A stretch of 64,000 nt of DNA from JARFVT01 sp036677425 (GCA_036677425.1 JARFVT010000013.1:1116001-1180000), one strand, 5' to 3'; shown: positions 37,307 to 46,471, numbered from the stretch's first letter. Notes: generated by a model from the sequence alone, not told the origin. Numbers and translations: made by a program.

Positions 37307-37999
37307 ATGTTAGAAATAAAAAATATATCAATATGTTACGGCAGCGATAAAATGAACTATAACCTAACGGTTGAAAATGGTGATTGTATCGCATTAATTG
37401 GTCCAAGTGGTGGTGGCAAAACCACATTATTAAATCTTATAGCTGGTTTTTTAAAACCAAATTCAGGAAAGATATATTTTAATGACGATGATTTAACCAA
37501 ATTATCACCAGATAAACGTCCATTAACAATGTTATTTCAAGAACATAATCTTTTCCCCAATCTTAATCTGTTTGAAAATATTGCCATTGGCGTTAACCCT
37601 TCGTTGAAAATAACAGCAGAGCAAAGACAAAATATTAAAAAGGCTATTAATGATGCTGGTCTTAATGGCAAAGAACTTAGCCTACCCAAGGAATTATCAG
37701 GTGGCCAACGCCAACGTGTGGCACTTGCAAGATCATTGGTTAGAGAAAGGCCATTATTATTATTGGACGAACCGTTTAGCGCACTCGACCCCGGTTTAAG
37801 ATTACAAATGTTAGAATTAGTTGCAGAGATACAAAAAAATAATGGGTTAACCATATTAATGGTTAGTCATAATCCAGAAGATGCAAAATTGATCGCCAAA
37901 AAAATTGCATATATCGATGATGGCGAGGTAAAATCATATGGCAATCCCGAAACTGAGTTAAATGACCCACTGCTCAATCATTATTTAGGGCAATTATAA
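37307..37999 (+). CDS. thiQ: Thiamine ABC transporter ATP-binding protein
   Basis: A 230-aa ABC ATPase that energises ThiBP. Walker A is G-P-S-G-G-G-K-T-T, the signature L-S-G-G-Q-R-Q-R-V-A, Walker B L-L-L-L-D-E-P-F, and the switch His is in M-V-S-H-N. The preceding Q-loop is F-Q-E-H-N-L-F-P. It is last in the thiBPQ operon under the TPP riboswitch. Confidence 0.96.
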   Translation: MLEIKNISICYGSDKMNYNLTVENGDCIALIGPSGGGKTTLLNLIAGFLKPNSGKIYFNDDDLTKLSPDKRPLTMLFQEHNLFPNLNLFENIAIGVNPSLKITAEQRQNIKKAINDAGLNGKELSLPKELSGGQRQRVALARSLVRERPLLLLDEPFSALDPGLRLQMLELVAEIQKNNGLTILMVSHNPEDAKLIAKKIAYIDDGEVKSYGNPETELNDPLLNHYLGQL

Positions 38000-38003
38000 A
38001 GGG

Positions 38004-38312
38004 CTATAATTTATCCTCTATCCCGCCATTTTTCATTAATATTTTTAATCTTGCATCATCATATTGGCTTTCAATTTTGGCAGCATGGTTTTTTGCCTCC
38101 ATCGATATATCGTCAGAAATTTCCTCTGGTGTGCTTTTGCGCCAATCGTCAAGATAGCTATCTTCACCACGCGCACCTCCGCGCATGGCTGCAATATCAA
38201 TCGCTTTTTCAAATCTTTCACTTAAAACTAATTTAACTTGGTCGCGCCTGCCCTTCTTGCAAATGACTTGTGCGGGAATATCGCGCCAATAAACAATGAT
38301 TAACTGTGCCAT
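38004..38312 (-). CDS. Virulence-factor family (PF13769-type) protein
   Basis: A roughly 102-aa protein with the family start A-Q-L-I-I-V-Y-W-R-D-I-P-A-Q-V and the central L-S-E-R-F-E-K-A-I-D-I-A-A-M-R-G-G. The name virulence factor is historical and its role is unknown. In alphaproteobacteria it often lies beside a corrinoid protein and DUF1638, as here, so a part in B12-dependent methyl transfer is more likely. I prefer the start at 38312 to the ATG six codons upstream. Confidence 0.75.
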   Translation of the reverse strand: MAQLIIVYWRDIPAQVICKKGRRDQVKLVLSERFEKAIDIAAMRGGARGEDSYLDDWRKSTPEEISDDISMEAKNHAAKIESQYDDARLKILMKNGGIEDKL

Positions 38313-38364
38313 AATATTATATTGATCCATATTATTGATAGAATTTTAAATTTTGGTGTTTTAT

Positions 38365-38958
38365 TTATGCTGCGGCATTATCGATAAAATTGGCTAATTC
38401 ACCATATCCTGTTGTTATTTTAATATAATCAAGCTGTAATTTCTTTGCTGCTGCTTCGGCCTTTTTATCCAATTCTGCATCATTAATTTGTGATAAATAA
38501 ACTAATCTTTTATAATTTGAAAACATTAAATCGCGCATTTCAGGATATTTATTAAGCCCACAGCCTTCCATTATTAATGTATCAAAATTACTCGCCAAAT
38601 AATCAGTTAAATAAAAACTTCCTAATTCTTGTTCAGCAATTTTATTAAAATTTTCTTGACCCGCATAAAAAGAATAACAATGTGGGGCTTTGATCATTTT
38701 TATATTTTCATTATCGCATATTTTTTTAATTGCACCACCAGTGCCACAATCGGCATAGGCAACAAATATATTTTGATAAAGATGCTTATTTTCTGTTATT
38801 TTATTGCGTAAAGCCTCGGGTATTTTATTTGGCTTGTTATGCAGGCTTGCTGGTAAACATTTAAGATCCATATGATTAAAGCCATTGATTTCGATCATAG
38901 AAAGGATTTCACGTGCCAATGCACCGCAGGCAATTATTAATGTTTTTTCAATCGCCAT
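38365..38958 (-). CDS. DUF1638 protein
   Basis: A 197-aa protein with the features of DUF1638. It starts I-I-A-C-G-A-L-A-R-E-I, with C-L-P-A-S-L-H-N near residue 38, then Y-A-D-C-G-T-G-G, P-H-C-Y-S-F-Y-A-G, and Y-L-T-D-Y-L-A-S-N-F-D. Conserved Cys and His may bind a metal. The function is not established. It lies 35 bases after the corrinoid protein gene, and both probably share a transcript with the virulence-factor gene. Confidence 0.85.
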   Translation of the reverse strand: MAIEKTLIIACGALAREILSMIEINGFNHMDLKCLPASLHNKPNKIPEALRNKITENKHLYQNIFVAYADCGTGGAIKKICDNENIKMIKAPHCYSFYAGQENFNKIAEQELGSFYLTDYLASNFDTLIMEGCGLNKYPEMRDLMFSNYKRLVYLSQINDAELDKKAEAAAKKLQLDYIKITTGYGELANFIDNAAA

Positions 38959-38993
38959 TAAATTAGAACCTTAATTAAATTTAAATCAAATAA

Positions 38994-39698
38994 TTATGCT
39001 ATTGCCGTTTGATTATGCTTTTTATTTATAAAATCTTTGGCTATTTCAACGGCAATCGCCGCGTCGCGACAATATTTATCAGCACCAATCGCATCGGCAA
39101 ATTCTTCGTTAAGCGGCGCACCGCCAACTAAAATAATATAATCATCACGAATTCCTTTTTCAATCAATGTATCTATCACTATTTTCATATAGGGCATTGT
39201 AGTTGTTAATAAAGCCGACATGCCAAGAATCTGTGGTTTATGTTCTTCTAATGCGGCTAAATAATCTTCAACGGCGACATTAATTCCTAAATTAATAACT
39301 TCAAATCCTGCACCTTCCATCATCATAGCTACAAGATTTTTACCAATATCATGTATATCACCTTTAACAGTGCCAATAACAATTTTTCCCATTTGTGGCG
39401 CACCAGATTCTGCCAATAATGGACGCAATATCTTCATACCAGATTTCATGGAATTTGCCGCCATTAAAACCTCTGGTACGAATAAAATACCATCACGAAA
39501 ATCAATGCCAACTATTCGCATTCCTTCGACCAATGCCTCGGTCAATACCTTATATGGTTGCCAACCACGCTCAAGCAAGATATTAACAGCTTCACAAATT
39601 TCATCAGCAAGACCATCATAAAGGTCATCCCACATTTGTTCACATAACTCGCTATCATCAAGTGAACGCAGATCTAAATCTTCTTCTGACATTATCAC
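38994..39698 (-). CDS. Cobalamin-binding corrinoid protein (MtbC/MetH-like)
   Basis: A 234-aa protein with the helical cap of methyltransferase corrinoid proteins (about residues 15-95). A B12-binding Rossmann domain follows, with D114-I-H116-D-I-G119, the DxHxxG motif in which His ligates cobalt. G-G-A-P-L-N near residue 200 completes the site. It shuttles a methyl group between a donor methyltransferase and an acceptor. No cognate methyltransferase is adjacent. Similar trios with DUF1638 are found in Rhodobacterales with methyltransferase genes linked to split methionine synthases or methylamine-type demethylation, so either role is possible. Confidence 0.9.
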   Translation of the reverse strand: MIMSEEDLDLRSLDDSELCEQMWDDLYDGLADEICEAVNILLERGWQPYKVLTEALVEGMRIVGIDFRDGILFVPEVLMAANSMKSGMKILRPLLAESGAPQMGKIVIGTVKGDIHDIGKNLVAMMMEGAGFEVINLGINVAVEDYLAALEEHKPQILGMSALLTTTMPYMKIVIDTLIEKGIRDDYIILVGGAPLNEEFADAIGADKYCRDAAIAVEIAKDFINKKHNQTAIA

Positions 39699-39866
39699 GG
39701 GCCTTTCTAAAATATAGTATATTTAGGCTAAAATAGAATAAACATAAATTATATATAGCAAATATTTCTTTTATGTGCGACAATATATATCTTTGTCACG
39801 GCAAAAAATAAATAGAATTTTAATATAACATTAAAAAATATATATAGTGAAATTTATTCTTTAATT

Positions 39867-40592
39867 TTAATTAAGCAATCTTTTTGCGATATCTTTATCT
39901 TCTTTTGTTAATTGATCACCAATTTTTGCTGCTAATTGTGCTGCATTCACATCACCATTTTCTACAGCACGAACCGCCCATACCCATGCCAATGGTTGTT
40001 GTTTTTCAACCCCTAAACCATAATGATATAAAATTCCAAGGGCGCGCATTGCCTTGGCAATATCTTGTTTTGCTGCTCTTTCATACCATATAGCCGCAAG
40101 CCTATAATCACGCATAACGGTTTTTCCCGTTTCATATAAATATGCCAAATTATATTGCGCTTCGGCAAAACCTCTATCTGCTGCGATTTTATACAATCGC
40201 GCAGCATTGACCATATCAACCTTCCCTAAAATTCCAGATTGATATATCAAGCCTAATTTAAATGTAGCTGGTGAAAAGCCATTTTTTGATGATTTTTCAT
40301 ACCAATATATTGCCTTATAAATATTGTATTTATCCTGTCTTACAGCAGTTGTATTTTTATCACCAATATGATCAAGATAATAGTTTTCATATGTTAAGCC
40401 TAAATAAAACTGAAACCGCTCATCACCTTGATTGGCAAGGTTTAAATATTTATCTTGAGCTAATTGAATATTTTTTGAAATATCATCCGTAACAGGTAAT
40501 ATATCTTGGGCTGTTGCAAAATTTATATTAGCATTTAGATTATAAAAACATAATATACCAAATAATAATTTGGCAATTAATACTGATCGCAT
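39867..40592 (-). CDS. Secreted Sel1-repeat protein
   Basis: A 241-aa protein with an N-terminal signal (hydrophobic 6-22, then N-F-A-T-A). Several Sel1-type repeats of about 36 residues follow, with the consensus A-x-x-x-L-G-x-x-Y-x-x-G: for example F-K-L-G-L-I-Y-Q-S-G, Y-N-L-A-Y-L-Y-E-T-G and R-A-L-G-I-L-Y-H-Y-G. Such proteins are periplasmic or outer-membrane protein-interaction scaffolds. The partner is unknown. Confidence 0.82.
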   Translation of the reverse strand: MRSVLIAKLLFGILCFYNLNANINFATAQDILPVTDDISKNIQLAQDKYLNLANQGDERFQFYLGLTYENYYLDHIGDKNTTAVRQDKYNIYKAIYWYEKSSKNGFSPATFKLGLIYQSGILGKVDMVNAARLYKIAADRGFAEAQYNLAYLYETGKTVMRDYRLAAIWYERAAKQDIAKAMRALGILYHYGLGVEKQQPLAWVWAVRAVENGDVNAAQLAAKIGDQLTKEDKDIAKRLLN

Positions 40593-40717
40593 GGAGTTTA
40601 AACCTTAATATAATAGATAAAATATTATTGCTTTTATTCTATGTTATATAAGCGTTAAATAACAGTGTATTTTTTAATTGATGCGGTAAATTATTTTATG
40701 AAGCGAGAAGTTATTTT

Positions 40718-40963
40718 ATGAAAATTGTCGTTATAGATATTGATGATATTTATATTCCAGCAGCCAGACGCAAGGAATATTCACCTGAAAAAGCGGAGTT
40801 AATTGCAGAGGGAATTTTAAATGGTACGAATGTAACGCCTATTTTGGTACGCAAAGGCAATGACCGTCATGTATTGGTTGACGGTATTGATAAGCTTGAA
40901 GCTATGAAGCTGTTAGGTGAAAACAACATCCAAGCACATATTGTACGTGCTATACAACATTGA
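40718..40963 (+). CDS. Small ParB N-terminal-domain-like protein
   Basis: An 81-aa protein consisting of one ParB/sulfiredoxin-like fold: I-D-I-D-D-I-Y-I-P near the start, the E-Y-S-P-E-K-A-E-L-I-A-E-G-I helix, I-L-V-R-K-G, and V-D-G-I-D-K-L-E-A-M-K-L-L-G. It has no helix-turn-helix part, so it is not a partition ParB. It may be a stand-alone nucleotide-binding regulator, but the function is unknown. Confidence 0.6.
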   Translation: MKIVVIDIDDIYIPAARRKEYSPEKAELIAEGILNGTNVTPILVRKGNDRHVLVDGIDKLEAMKLLGENNIQAHIVRAIQH

Positions 40964-41039
40964 TAAAAAATTAAATTAAAATATTGCTAATAGCTAAATA
41001 ATCTTTTTACATATAGCTATATATTTGATTGGAATTAAA

Positions 41040-42203
41040 TTGACAGTTATCTCGCAAAAAATATCATATCTTGGCACAGAGTCGGCATTTAGTGTTTTGG
41101 CAAAAGCAGAGAAACTATCTCAATCTGGCAAAGATATTATAAATTTAGGAATTGGGCAGCCAGATTTTAAAACGCCAAAACATATATGTGATGCGGCGAT
41201 TTTGGCAATTAATAATGGCAACCATGGATACACCCCCGCCAATGGTATATTGCCGTTACGCATCGCTGTGGCAGAAGATTTAAAAATGCGACAAAATTTT
41301 GATATTAACCCAGATAATATTTTAATTTTACCGGGCGGTAAAGTAACTATGTTTTTTGCTATTCAAATATTTGGCGAAGAGGGAGTTGAGATAATATATC
41401 CTGATCCTGGCTTTCCAATATATGCATCTGCCATTAATTATTCAGGGGCAAAAGCCGTTCCATTACCATTATTAGAAGAGAATGATTTTGCATTTTCTGC
41501 TGATAAATTGCTATCATTAATCAATGATAAAACCAGACTTATAATAATAAATAACCCTGCCAACCCAACGGGTGGTGTTACATCAAAAATTGAAATGGAC
41601 AAACTTGCCAAAGGTTTAGAAAAATTTCCCCATGTGGCGATAATGTCCGATGAAATATACAGCCGCATGCTGTATGATAATCAAAAACATAACAGCATGC
41701 TGGCCTATGAAAATTTAAAGAATCGGGTGATTATACTTGATGGTTGGTCAAAAACATATGCCATGACTGGTTGGCGGCTTGGTTATTCAATTTGGCCAGA
41801 TAATTTGATTGAACATGCAACCAAACTTGCCATAAATTGCCATTCTTGCGTTAACGCGCCAACACAATTTGCAGGAATTGCAGCATTGGAAGGATCACAA
41901 CAACCAGTTAATGAAATGATGCAAATTTTTACTAAAAGACGGTCAATTATTGTTGATGCCTTAAATGATTTACCGGGGGTCAGCTGTATAATGCCAAAGG
42001 GGGCGTTCTATGCATTTGCCAATATTAAACAAACAGGGATGAAGTCAATGCAAATGCAGGAATTGCTGTTGGATAAGGTTGGTGTTGCAGTAATTTCTGG
42101 CACTAGCTTTGGAAAATATGGTGAAGGTTATTTGCGTTTTTCATATGCAAATTCAACAACAAATATTTTAACGGCAATATCACGAATTAAATCAATTTTA
42201 TAA
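41040..42203 (+). CDS. PLP-dependent class I/II aminotransferase
   Basis: A roughly 387-aa fold-type I aminotransferase of the AspC/AlaA-like group. N-L-G-I-G-Q-P-D-F lies near the start, N-N-P-A-N-P-T-G-G near 175, and the PLP Lys in W-S-K-T-Y-A-M-T-G-W-R-L-G-Y. The conserved C-terminal Arg is in Y-L-R-F-S-Y. The start is taken as TTG at 41040, six bases after GGA. The exact substrate is unclear, with aspartate, alanine or methionine-like amino acids possible. Confidence 0.85.
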   Translation: MTVISQKISYLGTESAFSVLAKAEKLSQSGKDIINLGIGQPDFKTPKHICDAAILAINNGNHGYTPANGILPLRIAVAEDLKMRQNFDINPDNILILPGGKVTMFFAIQIFGEEGVEIIYPDPGFPIYASAINYSGAKAVPLPLLEENDFAFSADKLLSLINDKTRLIIINNPANPTGGVTSKIEMDKLAKGLEKFPHVAIMSDEIYSRMLYDNQKHNSMLAYENLKNRVIILDGWSKTYAMTGWRLGYSIWPDNLIEHATKLAINCHSCVNAPTQFAGIAALEGSQQPVNEMMQIFTKRRSIIVDALNDLPGVSCIMPKGAFYAFANIKQTGMKSMQMQELLLDKVGVAVISGTSFGKYGEGYLRFSYANSTTNILTAISRIKSIL

Positions 42204-42335
42204 CATCTTTATAGAGATATTTTTAATTGCTTATTTTTTAATCAATTGTTTATTTATTAATCATTTAAAATGCTTAATAAATATTCATAAATTATTATGT
42301 TATTGATTGTAAAAGATAAAATATATTTATAAAAC

Positions 42336-42351
42336 TGGCATGACATATGCT
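42336..42351 (+). promoter_or_regulatory. Sigma-54 promoter of glnBA
   Basis: TGGCATGACATATGCT matches the -24/-12 consensus TGGCACG-N4-TTGCW with GG and GC correctly spaced. It lies about 70 bases before glnB. This is the usual nitrogen-limitation control by RpoN and NtrC. Confidence 0.75.
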
Positions 42352-42422
42352 TTGTAAGGCTTATATATTTATAATCATTAATATATAAATATTTGGCTGT
42401 AATTAATAGAGTTGGAAATATT

Positions 42423-42761
42423 ATGAAAAAAATAGAAGCCATTATCAAACCATTTAAACTTGATGAGGTTAAAGAAGCATTACATGAGGTCGGCATTCAA
42501 GGCATAACAGTTACCGAAGCAAAAGGGTTTGGTCGTCAAAAAGGCCATACTGAACTTTACCGTGGCGCGGAATATGTTGTTGATTTTTTACCAAAGGTTA
42601 AGCTTGAAATAATTTTAGACGATGCATTAGCAGAACGTGCAGTCGAAGCAATTCAAAATGCAGCGCAAACTGGTCGTATTGGCGATGGTAAAATTTTTGT
42701 ATCAAATATCGAAGAAGTTATTCGTATTCGCACTGGTGAAACTGGATCTGATGCTATTTAA
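42423..42761 (+). CDS. glnB: Nitrogen regulatory protein P-II
   Basis: A 112-aa PII trimer subunit that senses 2-oxoglutarate and ATP/ADP and controls glutamine synthetase and NtrB. The uridylylated Tyr is residue 51 in R-G-A-E-Y-V-V-D-F. The signature at the end (I-G-D-G-K-I-F-V, R-I-R-T-G-E) is intact. The start is ATG 42423, giving M-K-K-I-E-A-I-I-K-P. glnA follows 44 bases later in the same transcript. Confidence 0.97.
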   Translation: MKKIEAIIKPFKLDEVKEALHEVGIQGITVTEAKGFGRQKGHTELYRGAEYVVDFLPKVKLEIILDDALAERAVEAIQNAAQTGRIGDGKIFVSNIEEVIRIRTGETGSDAI

Positions 42762-42805
42762 AATCAAAAAATATATAAATTAAAATAAATTATAAAGGAA
42801 ATATT

Positions 42806-44218
42806 ATGTCTGATGCTGTTGCTAAACTATTAAAAATGATCAAAGAAAATGACATTCAATATGTTGATTTTCGTTTCACCGACCCAAGGGGGAAATGGCA
42901 CCATACGGCACAACATGTTGCAACTGTTGACGAAGATATGTTCAAAGATGGTGTTATGTTTGATGGCTCATCAATCGATGGTTGGAAGGCAATTAATGAA
43001 TCCGACATGATCTTAATGCCTGATCCTGAATCTGCCGTATTAGACCCATTCACCGCACAACCACAATTAATTATATTCTGTGATATTTTAGAACCATCAA
43101 CTGGTCAACCATATAGCCGCGACCCGCGTTCTATTGCAAAAAAAGCATTGGCCTATACCGAAGGCCTTGGCATTGGCGATACGGTTTATTTTGGTCCTGA
43201 GGCTGAATTTTTTATCTTTGATGATGTAAGATGGAGTACAGAACAAAATAATATGGGATATTCATTTGATTCAGAAGAAGGACCATATAACAGCAATTCA
43301 GAATATGAAGGCGGTAACACGGGGCATCGCCCTGCGCATAAAGGCGGGTATTTTCCCGTTGCACCAGTTGATAGCGGCACAGATATTCGCGCAGAAATGA
43401 CATCTATAATGCGCGATATGGGGCTTGATATGGAAAAACATCACCATGAAGTTGCACCATCACAACATGAATTAGGTATGAAATACAACACATTGGTTAC
43501 TGTTGCTGATCAAATGCAAATATTTAAATATGTTACCCATAATGTTGCCCATTCATATGGTAAAACCGCCACATTCATGCCAAAACCAGTTATGAATGAT
43601 AATGGTTCGGGTATGCATTGTCATCAATCAATTTGGAAAGATGGCAAAAATATGTTCGCTGGTTCTGGCTATGCTGATTTATCAGAAATGTGTCTTTATT
43701 ATATTGGTGGTATAATCAAACATGCCAAGGCATTAAATGCTTTTACTAACCCATCTACTAATAGTTATAAGCGCCTTGTCCCTGGATATGAAGCACCAGT
43801 TTTATTGGCATATTCGGCCAAAAACCGTTCCGCATCATGCCGCATTCCATATGTTGCCAATCCTAATGGCAAGCGGGTTGAGGTGCGTTTCCCTGATGCT
43901 ACTGCCAATCCATATTTTGCCTTTACGTCAATGTTAATGGCGGGTCTTGATGGTATTGAAAATAAAATTCACCCTGGTGATCCGATGGATAAGGATTTAT
44001 ATGATCTGCCAGCCGAAGAATTAGCCGAAGTTCCAACCGTTGCAAGCAGCCTGCGCGAAGCATTAGAAGCATTAGATGTGGATCGTGAATTTCTTAAAAA
44101 AGGCGATGTGATGGATGATAACATGATCGATTCATATTTAAAATTAAAATGGGCTGAGGTCGAACGCTATGACATGGCAGTACATCCAGTAGAATTTGAT
44201 ATGTATTATTCATGCTAA
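42806..44218 (+). CDS. glnA: Glutamine synthetase, type I
   Basis: Makes glutamine from glutamate, ammonia and ATP. The 470-aa length is standard for GSI-beta. The D-G-S-S-I-x-G-W motif lies near residue 53, the F-G-P-E-A-E-F-F-I-F metal-binding segment, and N-x-S-x-N-S-Y-K-R-L-V-P-G-Y-E-A-P. The adenylylation Tyr is in M-D-K-D-L-Y-D-L-P near 398, so activity is probably tuned by GlnE. It ends in a strong terminator. Confidence 0.98.
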   Translation: MSDAVAKLLKMIKENDIQYVDFRFTDPRGKWHHTAQHVATVDEDMFKDGVMFDGSSIDGWKAINESDMILMPDPESAVLDPFTAQPQLIIFCDILEPSTGQPYSRDPRSIAKKALAYTEGLGIGDTVYFGPEAEFFIFDDVRWSTEQNNMGYSFDSEEGPYNSNSEYEGGNTGHRPAHKGGYFPVAPVDSGTDIRAEMTSIMRDMGLDMEKHHHEVAPSQHELGMKYNTLVTVADQMQIFKYVTHNVAHSYGKTATFMPKPVMNDNGSGMHCHQSIWKDGKNMFAGSGYADLSEMCLYYIGGIIKHAKALNAFTNPSTNSYKRLVPGYEAPVLLAYSAKNRSASCRIPYVANPNGKRVEVRFPDATANPYFAFTSMLMAGLDGIENKIHPGDPMDKDLYDLPAEELAEVPTVASSLREALEALDVDREFLKKGDVMDDNMIDSYLKLKWAEVERYDMAVHPVEFDMYYSC

Positions 44219-44249
44219 TATAATTTAATATAAATATTTCATAATGATA

Positions 44250-44279
44250 AAGCCCCATCTATGGTTAGATGGGGCTTTT
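44250..44279 (+). terminator. Rho-independent terminator of glnBA
   Basis: A perfect 12-bp GC-rich stem (44250-44261 with 44266-44277) encloses a TGGT loop. The run of T starts within the stem foot and continues to 44279. Confidence 0.93.
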
Positions 44280-44362
44280 GATATTTAAGATATAGAGTTA
44301 AGGTTTTATTTTGCTGAATGACAATTAACACACTATATAGGGTAATGCTCCCTAAAAATAAT

Positions 44363-44391
44363 AGTGATGGATTCAATGGGTCATGGCAACA
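44363..44391 (+). repeat. IS30-family terminal repeat, right end
   Basis: This 29-base sequence recurs exactly at 47516-47544. It borders the 3' end of the IS30-family transposase, as a terminal repeat should. The two copies are now direct repeats, because the other end has been flipped. Confidence 0.85.
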
Positions 44392-45082
44392 CCGTCTCTA
44401 GTTTATCTGCTTGAGTTTGGAAGTCCAGTGTTTTTCTTGGTCGCGAATTTAGCTGATTTGCAATAATATTTAAATCGTCTTGGGAGTGATCTGATAAGCA
44501 ACTCCCTTTTGGAAAATATTGCCTTAACAATCCATTTGTATTTTCATTGGTACCTCGCTGCCACGGGCTGCTAGGGTCACAGAAATAGAGATCCATATTG
44601 GTTTCGAGCGAAAATTTTTTATGAGCTGCTAATTCTGTTCCCCGATCCCAAGTAAGGATTTGTTTTAAAAGCTTAGGAAGTTTACTCATTTGGCAAACCA
44701 GTGCTGATACTACGGCTTCAGTTTTTCGACCATCTACCTTTACAAGAATGGTAAAACGAGACTGACGTTCAACAACGGTAGCAATATAGCTGTTAATTAC
44801 ACATCTCCTTATGGAACAGGCCACGCGTTTGAATAAATAAGCTTTTATAGATCGTTTTATGAGACATATGCATAATTTTGCCACCTGGATATATTAGCCT
44901 TAGCCAACCTGATATTTGCTCAGGCGACCAGTTTAGAAATAATTTTTTGATAACTAAGTTTTTAAGTATTCTATGATTGGCAAGCCAGCAGAGTTTAGGA
45001 CGCTTGCCATGCTTCCACGCTCTTTTATCAGCAATTAGTGCTCGATATCGCTGACGACCTCCATTCTTTTTGACTTCCCGGC
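44363..45082 (-). pseudogene. IS30-family transposase, C-terminal part, decayed
   Basis: Minus-strand reading from 45082 gives R-E-V-K-K-N-G-G-R-Q-R-Y-R-A, the end of the IS30 HTH region, then W-S-P-E-Q-I-S-G-W-L and I-Y-K-S-L. After F-H-K-E-M-C-N a stop and frame break follow. Sequence then resumes with S-Y-I-A-T-V-V-E-R-Q-S-R-F and catalytic Asp in L-T-W-D-R-G-T-E and Glu in R-G-T-N-E-N-T-N-G-L-L-R-Q-Y-F-P-K. About 50-60 residues between are missing. The element is split by an IS3 copy at 45083, and its 5' end now lies at 47516-47663. Confidence 0.85.
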
Positions 45083-45147
45083 TGACCTGCGCCCTTTAAA
45101 TTAGTCCATTTATAAGTAGAGTCTTTCTCAACAGGAGGAAGATCAGA

Positions 45148-45414
45148 ATGAAACGTAGTAGATTTAACGAAGAACAGATTATTCGTATATTAAAAGAGCA
45201 GGAATCTGGCATTACCACCGCAGATTTTTGCCGCAGACACGGAATTGCAGAAAGTACATTTTACAAGTGGAAGTCAAAATATGGCGGCATGGAAGTCAGT
45301 GATGCTAAACGATTAAAATTGCTTGAAGATGAAAACCGCTGTTTAAAATCTTTGCTGGCGGATGCCCATTTGGATATTTCGATGTTGAAAGATGTGAATG
45401 CAAAAAAATGGTAA
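45148..45414 (+). CDS. IS3-family transposase OrfA, copy 1
   Basis: An 88-aa DNA-binding half of the transposase. The HTH (F-N-E-E-Q-I-I-R-I-L-K-E-Q-E, then C-R-R-H-G-I-A-E-S-T-F-Y-K-W-K-S-K-Y-G-G-M) is followed by a leucine-zipper-like helix to the end. Near the stop an A7 run allows -1 frameshifting into orfB to make the fused OrfAB. The ribosome-binding site AGGAGG is 10 bases upstream. Confidence 0.95.
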   Translation: MKRSRFNEEQIIRILKEQESGITTADFCRRHGIAESTFYKWKSKYGGMEVSDAKRLKLLEDENRCLKSLLADAHLDISMLKDVNAKKW

Positions 45415-46313
45415 CGCCCGCTGGCAAGCGAGATGCTGTCACTCACCTTCGAACAAATTTTATGGTGAGTGAGCGGCGGGCGTGTTTAATGCTTAACGTG
45501 GAACGATCTTTAATCCGGTACCAATCCGTACGACCCAATGATGCGGTATTACGCAGCAGATTACGCGAATTATCGCATTTACGTAAACGCTTTGGCTATC
45601 GCCGTCTGCATATTTTATTGGCACGTGAGGGTTATCACCTTAACCATAAGAAGCTTCGGCGTTTGTATAAAGAAGAAGGTTTGGCAGTTCGCAAACGGAA
45701 TGGTCGCAAGCGTGCTATTGGCACAAGATCACCGATTGCAGTGCCTTCTAAGGTCAACGAACGCTGGTCGCTTGATTTTGTCAGTGATAGTTTTATGGAT
45801 GGCAGGCGTTTTAGAATGTTATGTGTTGTTGATGATAGCAGCCGAGAATGTTTGGCACTGGTGGCTGATACATCTATCGGTGGTCATCGTTTGTCCCGTG
45901 AGTTAGATAACATAATAGCAATACGTGGCAAGCCAGATACAATAGTCAGCGATAACGGCACGGAAATGACATCAAATGCCCTACTAAAATGGCAAGGCGA
46001 CATGGGCATCAATTGGCATTACATCGCACCAGGCAAGCCGATGCAAAACGGGTTTGTGGAAAGCTTCAATGGTAAATTACGTGATGAATGTTTAAATGAA
46101 ACACTGTTTGAAGACCTTCATCATGTTCGTAAGATATTAGCAGATTGGCGCGATGATTATAATCATGTAAGGCCGCACTCAGCCTTGGATGGGCAAAGCC
46201 CAATACAAGCTTTGCAAAATAAAAACGACCAACCATTATGGGGGCATGCCCCCATAATGGTTGCAAATGATCAAATAATTGATAAAAACTTAACTAAAGG
46301 ACTCTACGGCTAA
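45408..46313 (+). CDS. IS3-family transposase OrfB, copy 1
   Basis: A 301-aa catalytic half with an rve/DDE integrase core. Asp lies in W-S-L-D-F-V-S-D, Asp in I-V-S-D-N-G-T-E-M, and Glu in N-G-F-V-E-S-F-N-G-K-L-R-D-E. It overlaps orfA by seven bases at the slippery A7. The last 30 residues contain a perfect 32-bp palindrome in the DNA. The copy looks functional. Confidence 0.95.
   Translation: MVTPAGKRDAVTHLRTNFMVSERRACLMLNVERSLIRYQSVRPNDAVLRSRLRELSHLRKRFGYRRLHILLAREGYHLNHKKLRRLYKEEGLAVRKRNGRKRAIGTRSPIAVPSKVNERWSLDFVSDSFMDGRRFRMLCVVDDSSRECLALVADTSIGGHRLSRELDNIIAIRGKPDTIVSDNGTEMTSNALLKWQGDMGINWHYIAPGKPMQNGFVESFNGKLRDECLNETLFEDLHHVRKILADWRDDYNHVRPHSALDGQSPIQALQNKNDQPLWGHAPIMVANDQIIDKNLTKGLYG
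46231..46262. repeat. Perfect 32-bp palindrome inside orfB (copy 1)
   Basis: The 16-base half AACCATTATGGGGGCA is followed directly by its reverse complement. It lies in the 3' end of orfB and is identical in copy 2 (47741-47772). No T run follows. Confidence 0.95.
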
Positions 46314-46471
46314 CTGGTACAAAGTTGGTGCGCAGGTCAAAGCCCGTGTTGCTTTAGAAGCTAAAATAGGTTAAATAACCATATCATCATTAATATCGAT
46401 AGATAAGTTTCTGAATTTTGTTAATCGGTATGATCAGATCAAATAAATTATTTTAGCACAAGGACAAAAAA

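Larger units (their letters stand above)
45083..46339 (+). mobile_element. IS3-family element (IS407-like), copy 1
   Basis: A 1257-bp element bounded by the inverted repeat TGACCTGCGC at 45083 and its complement ending at 46339. It encodes intact orfA and orfB. The right terminal repeat differs from copy 2 by one base (A for C at the eleventh position). It interrupts the IS30 element. The flanking four bases (CGGC and AAGC) do not match each other, but AAGC pairs with the GCTT beside copy 2 (see findings). Confidence 0.93.

Noticed and set aside
38004..38312. A true virulence determinant
   Set aside because: The family name is historical, and its context is corrinoid metabolism, not pathogenesis.
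40718..40963. Chromosome partition ParB
   Set aside because: Only the N-terminal fold is present (81 aa), with no HTH or parA neighbour.
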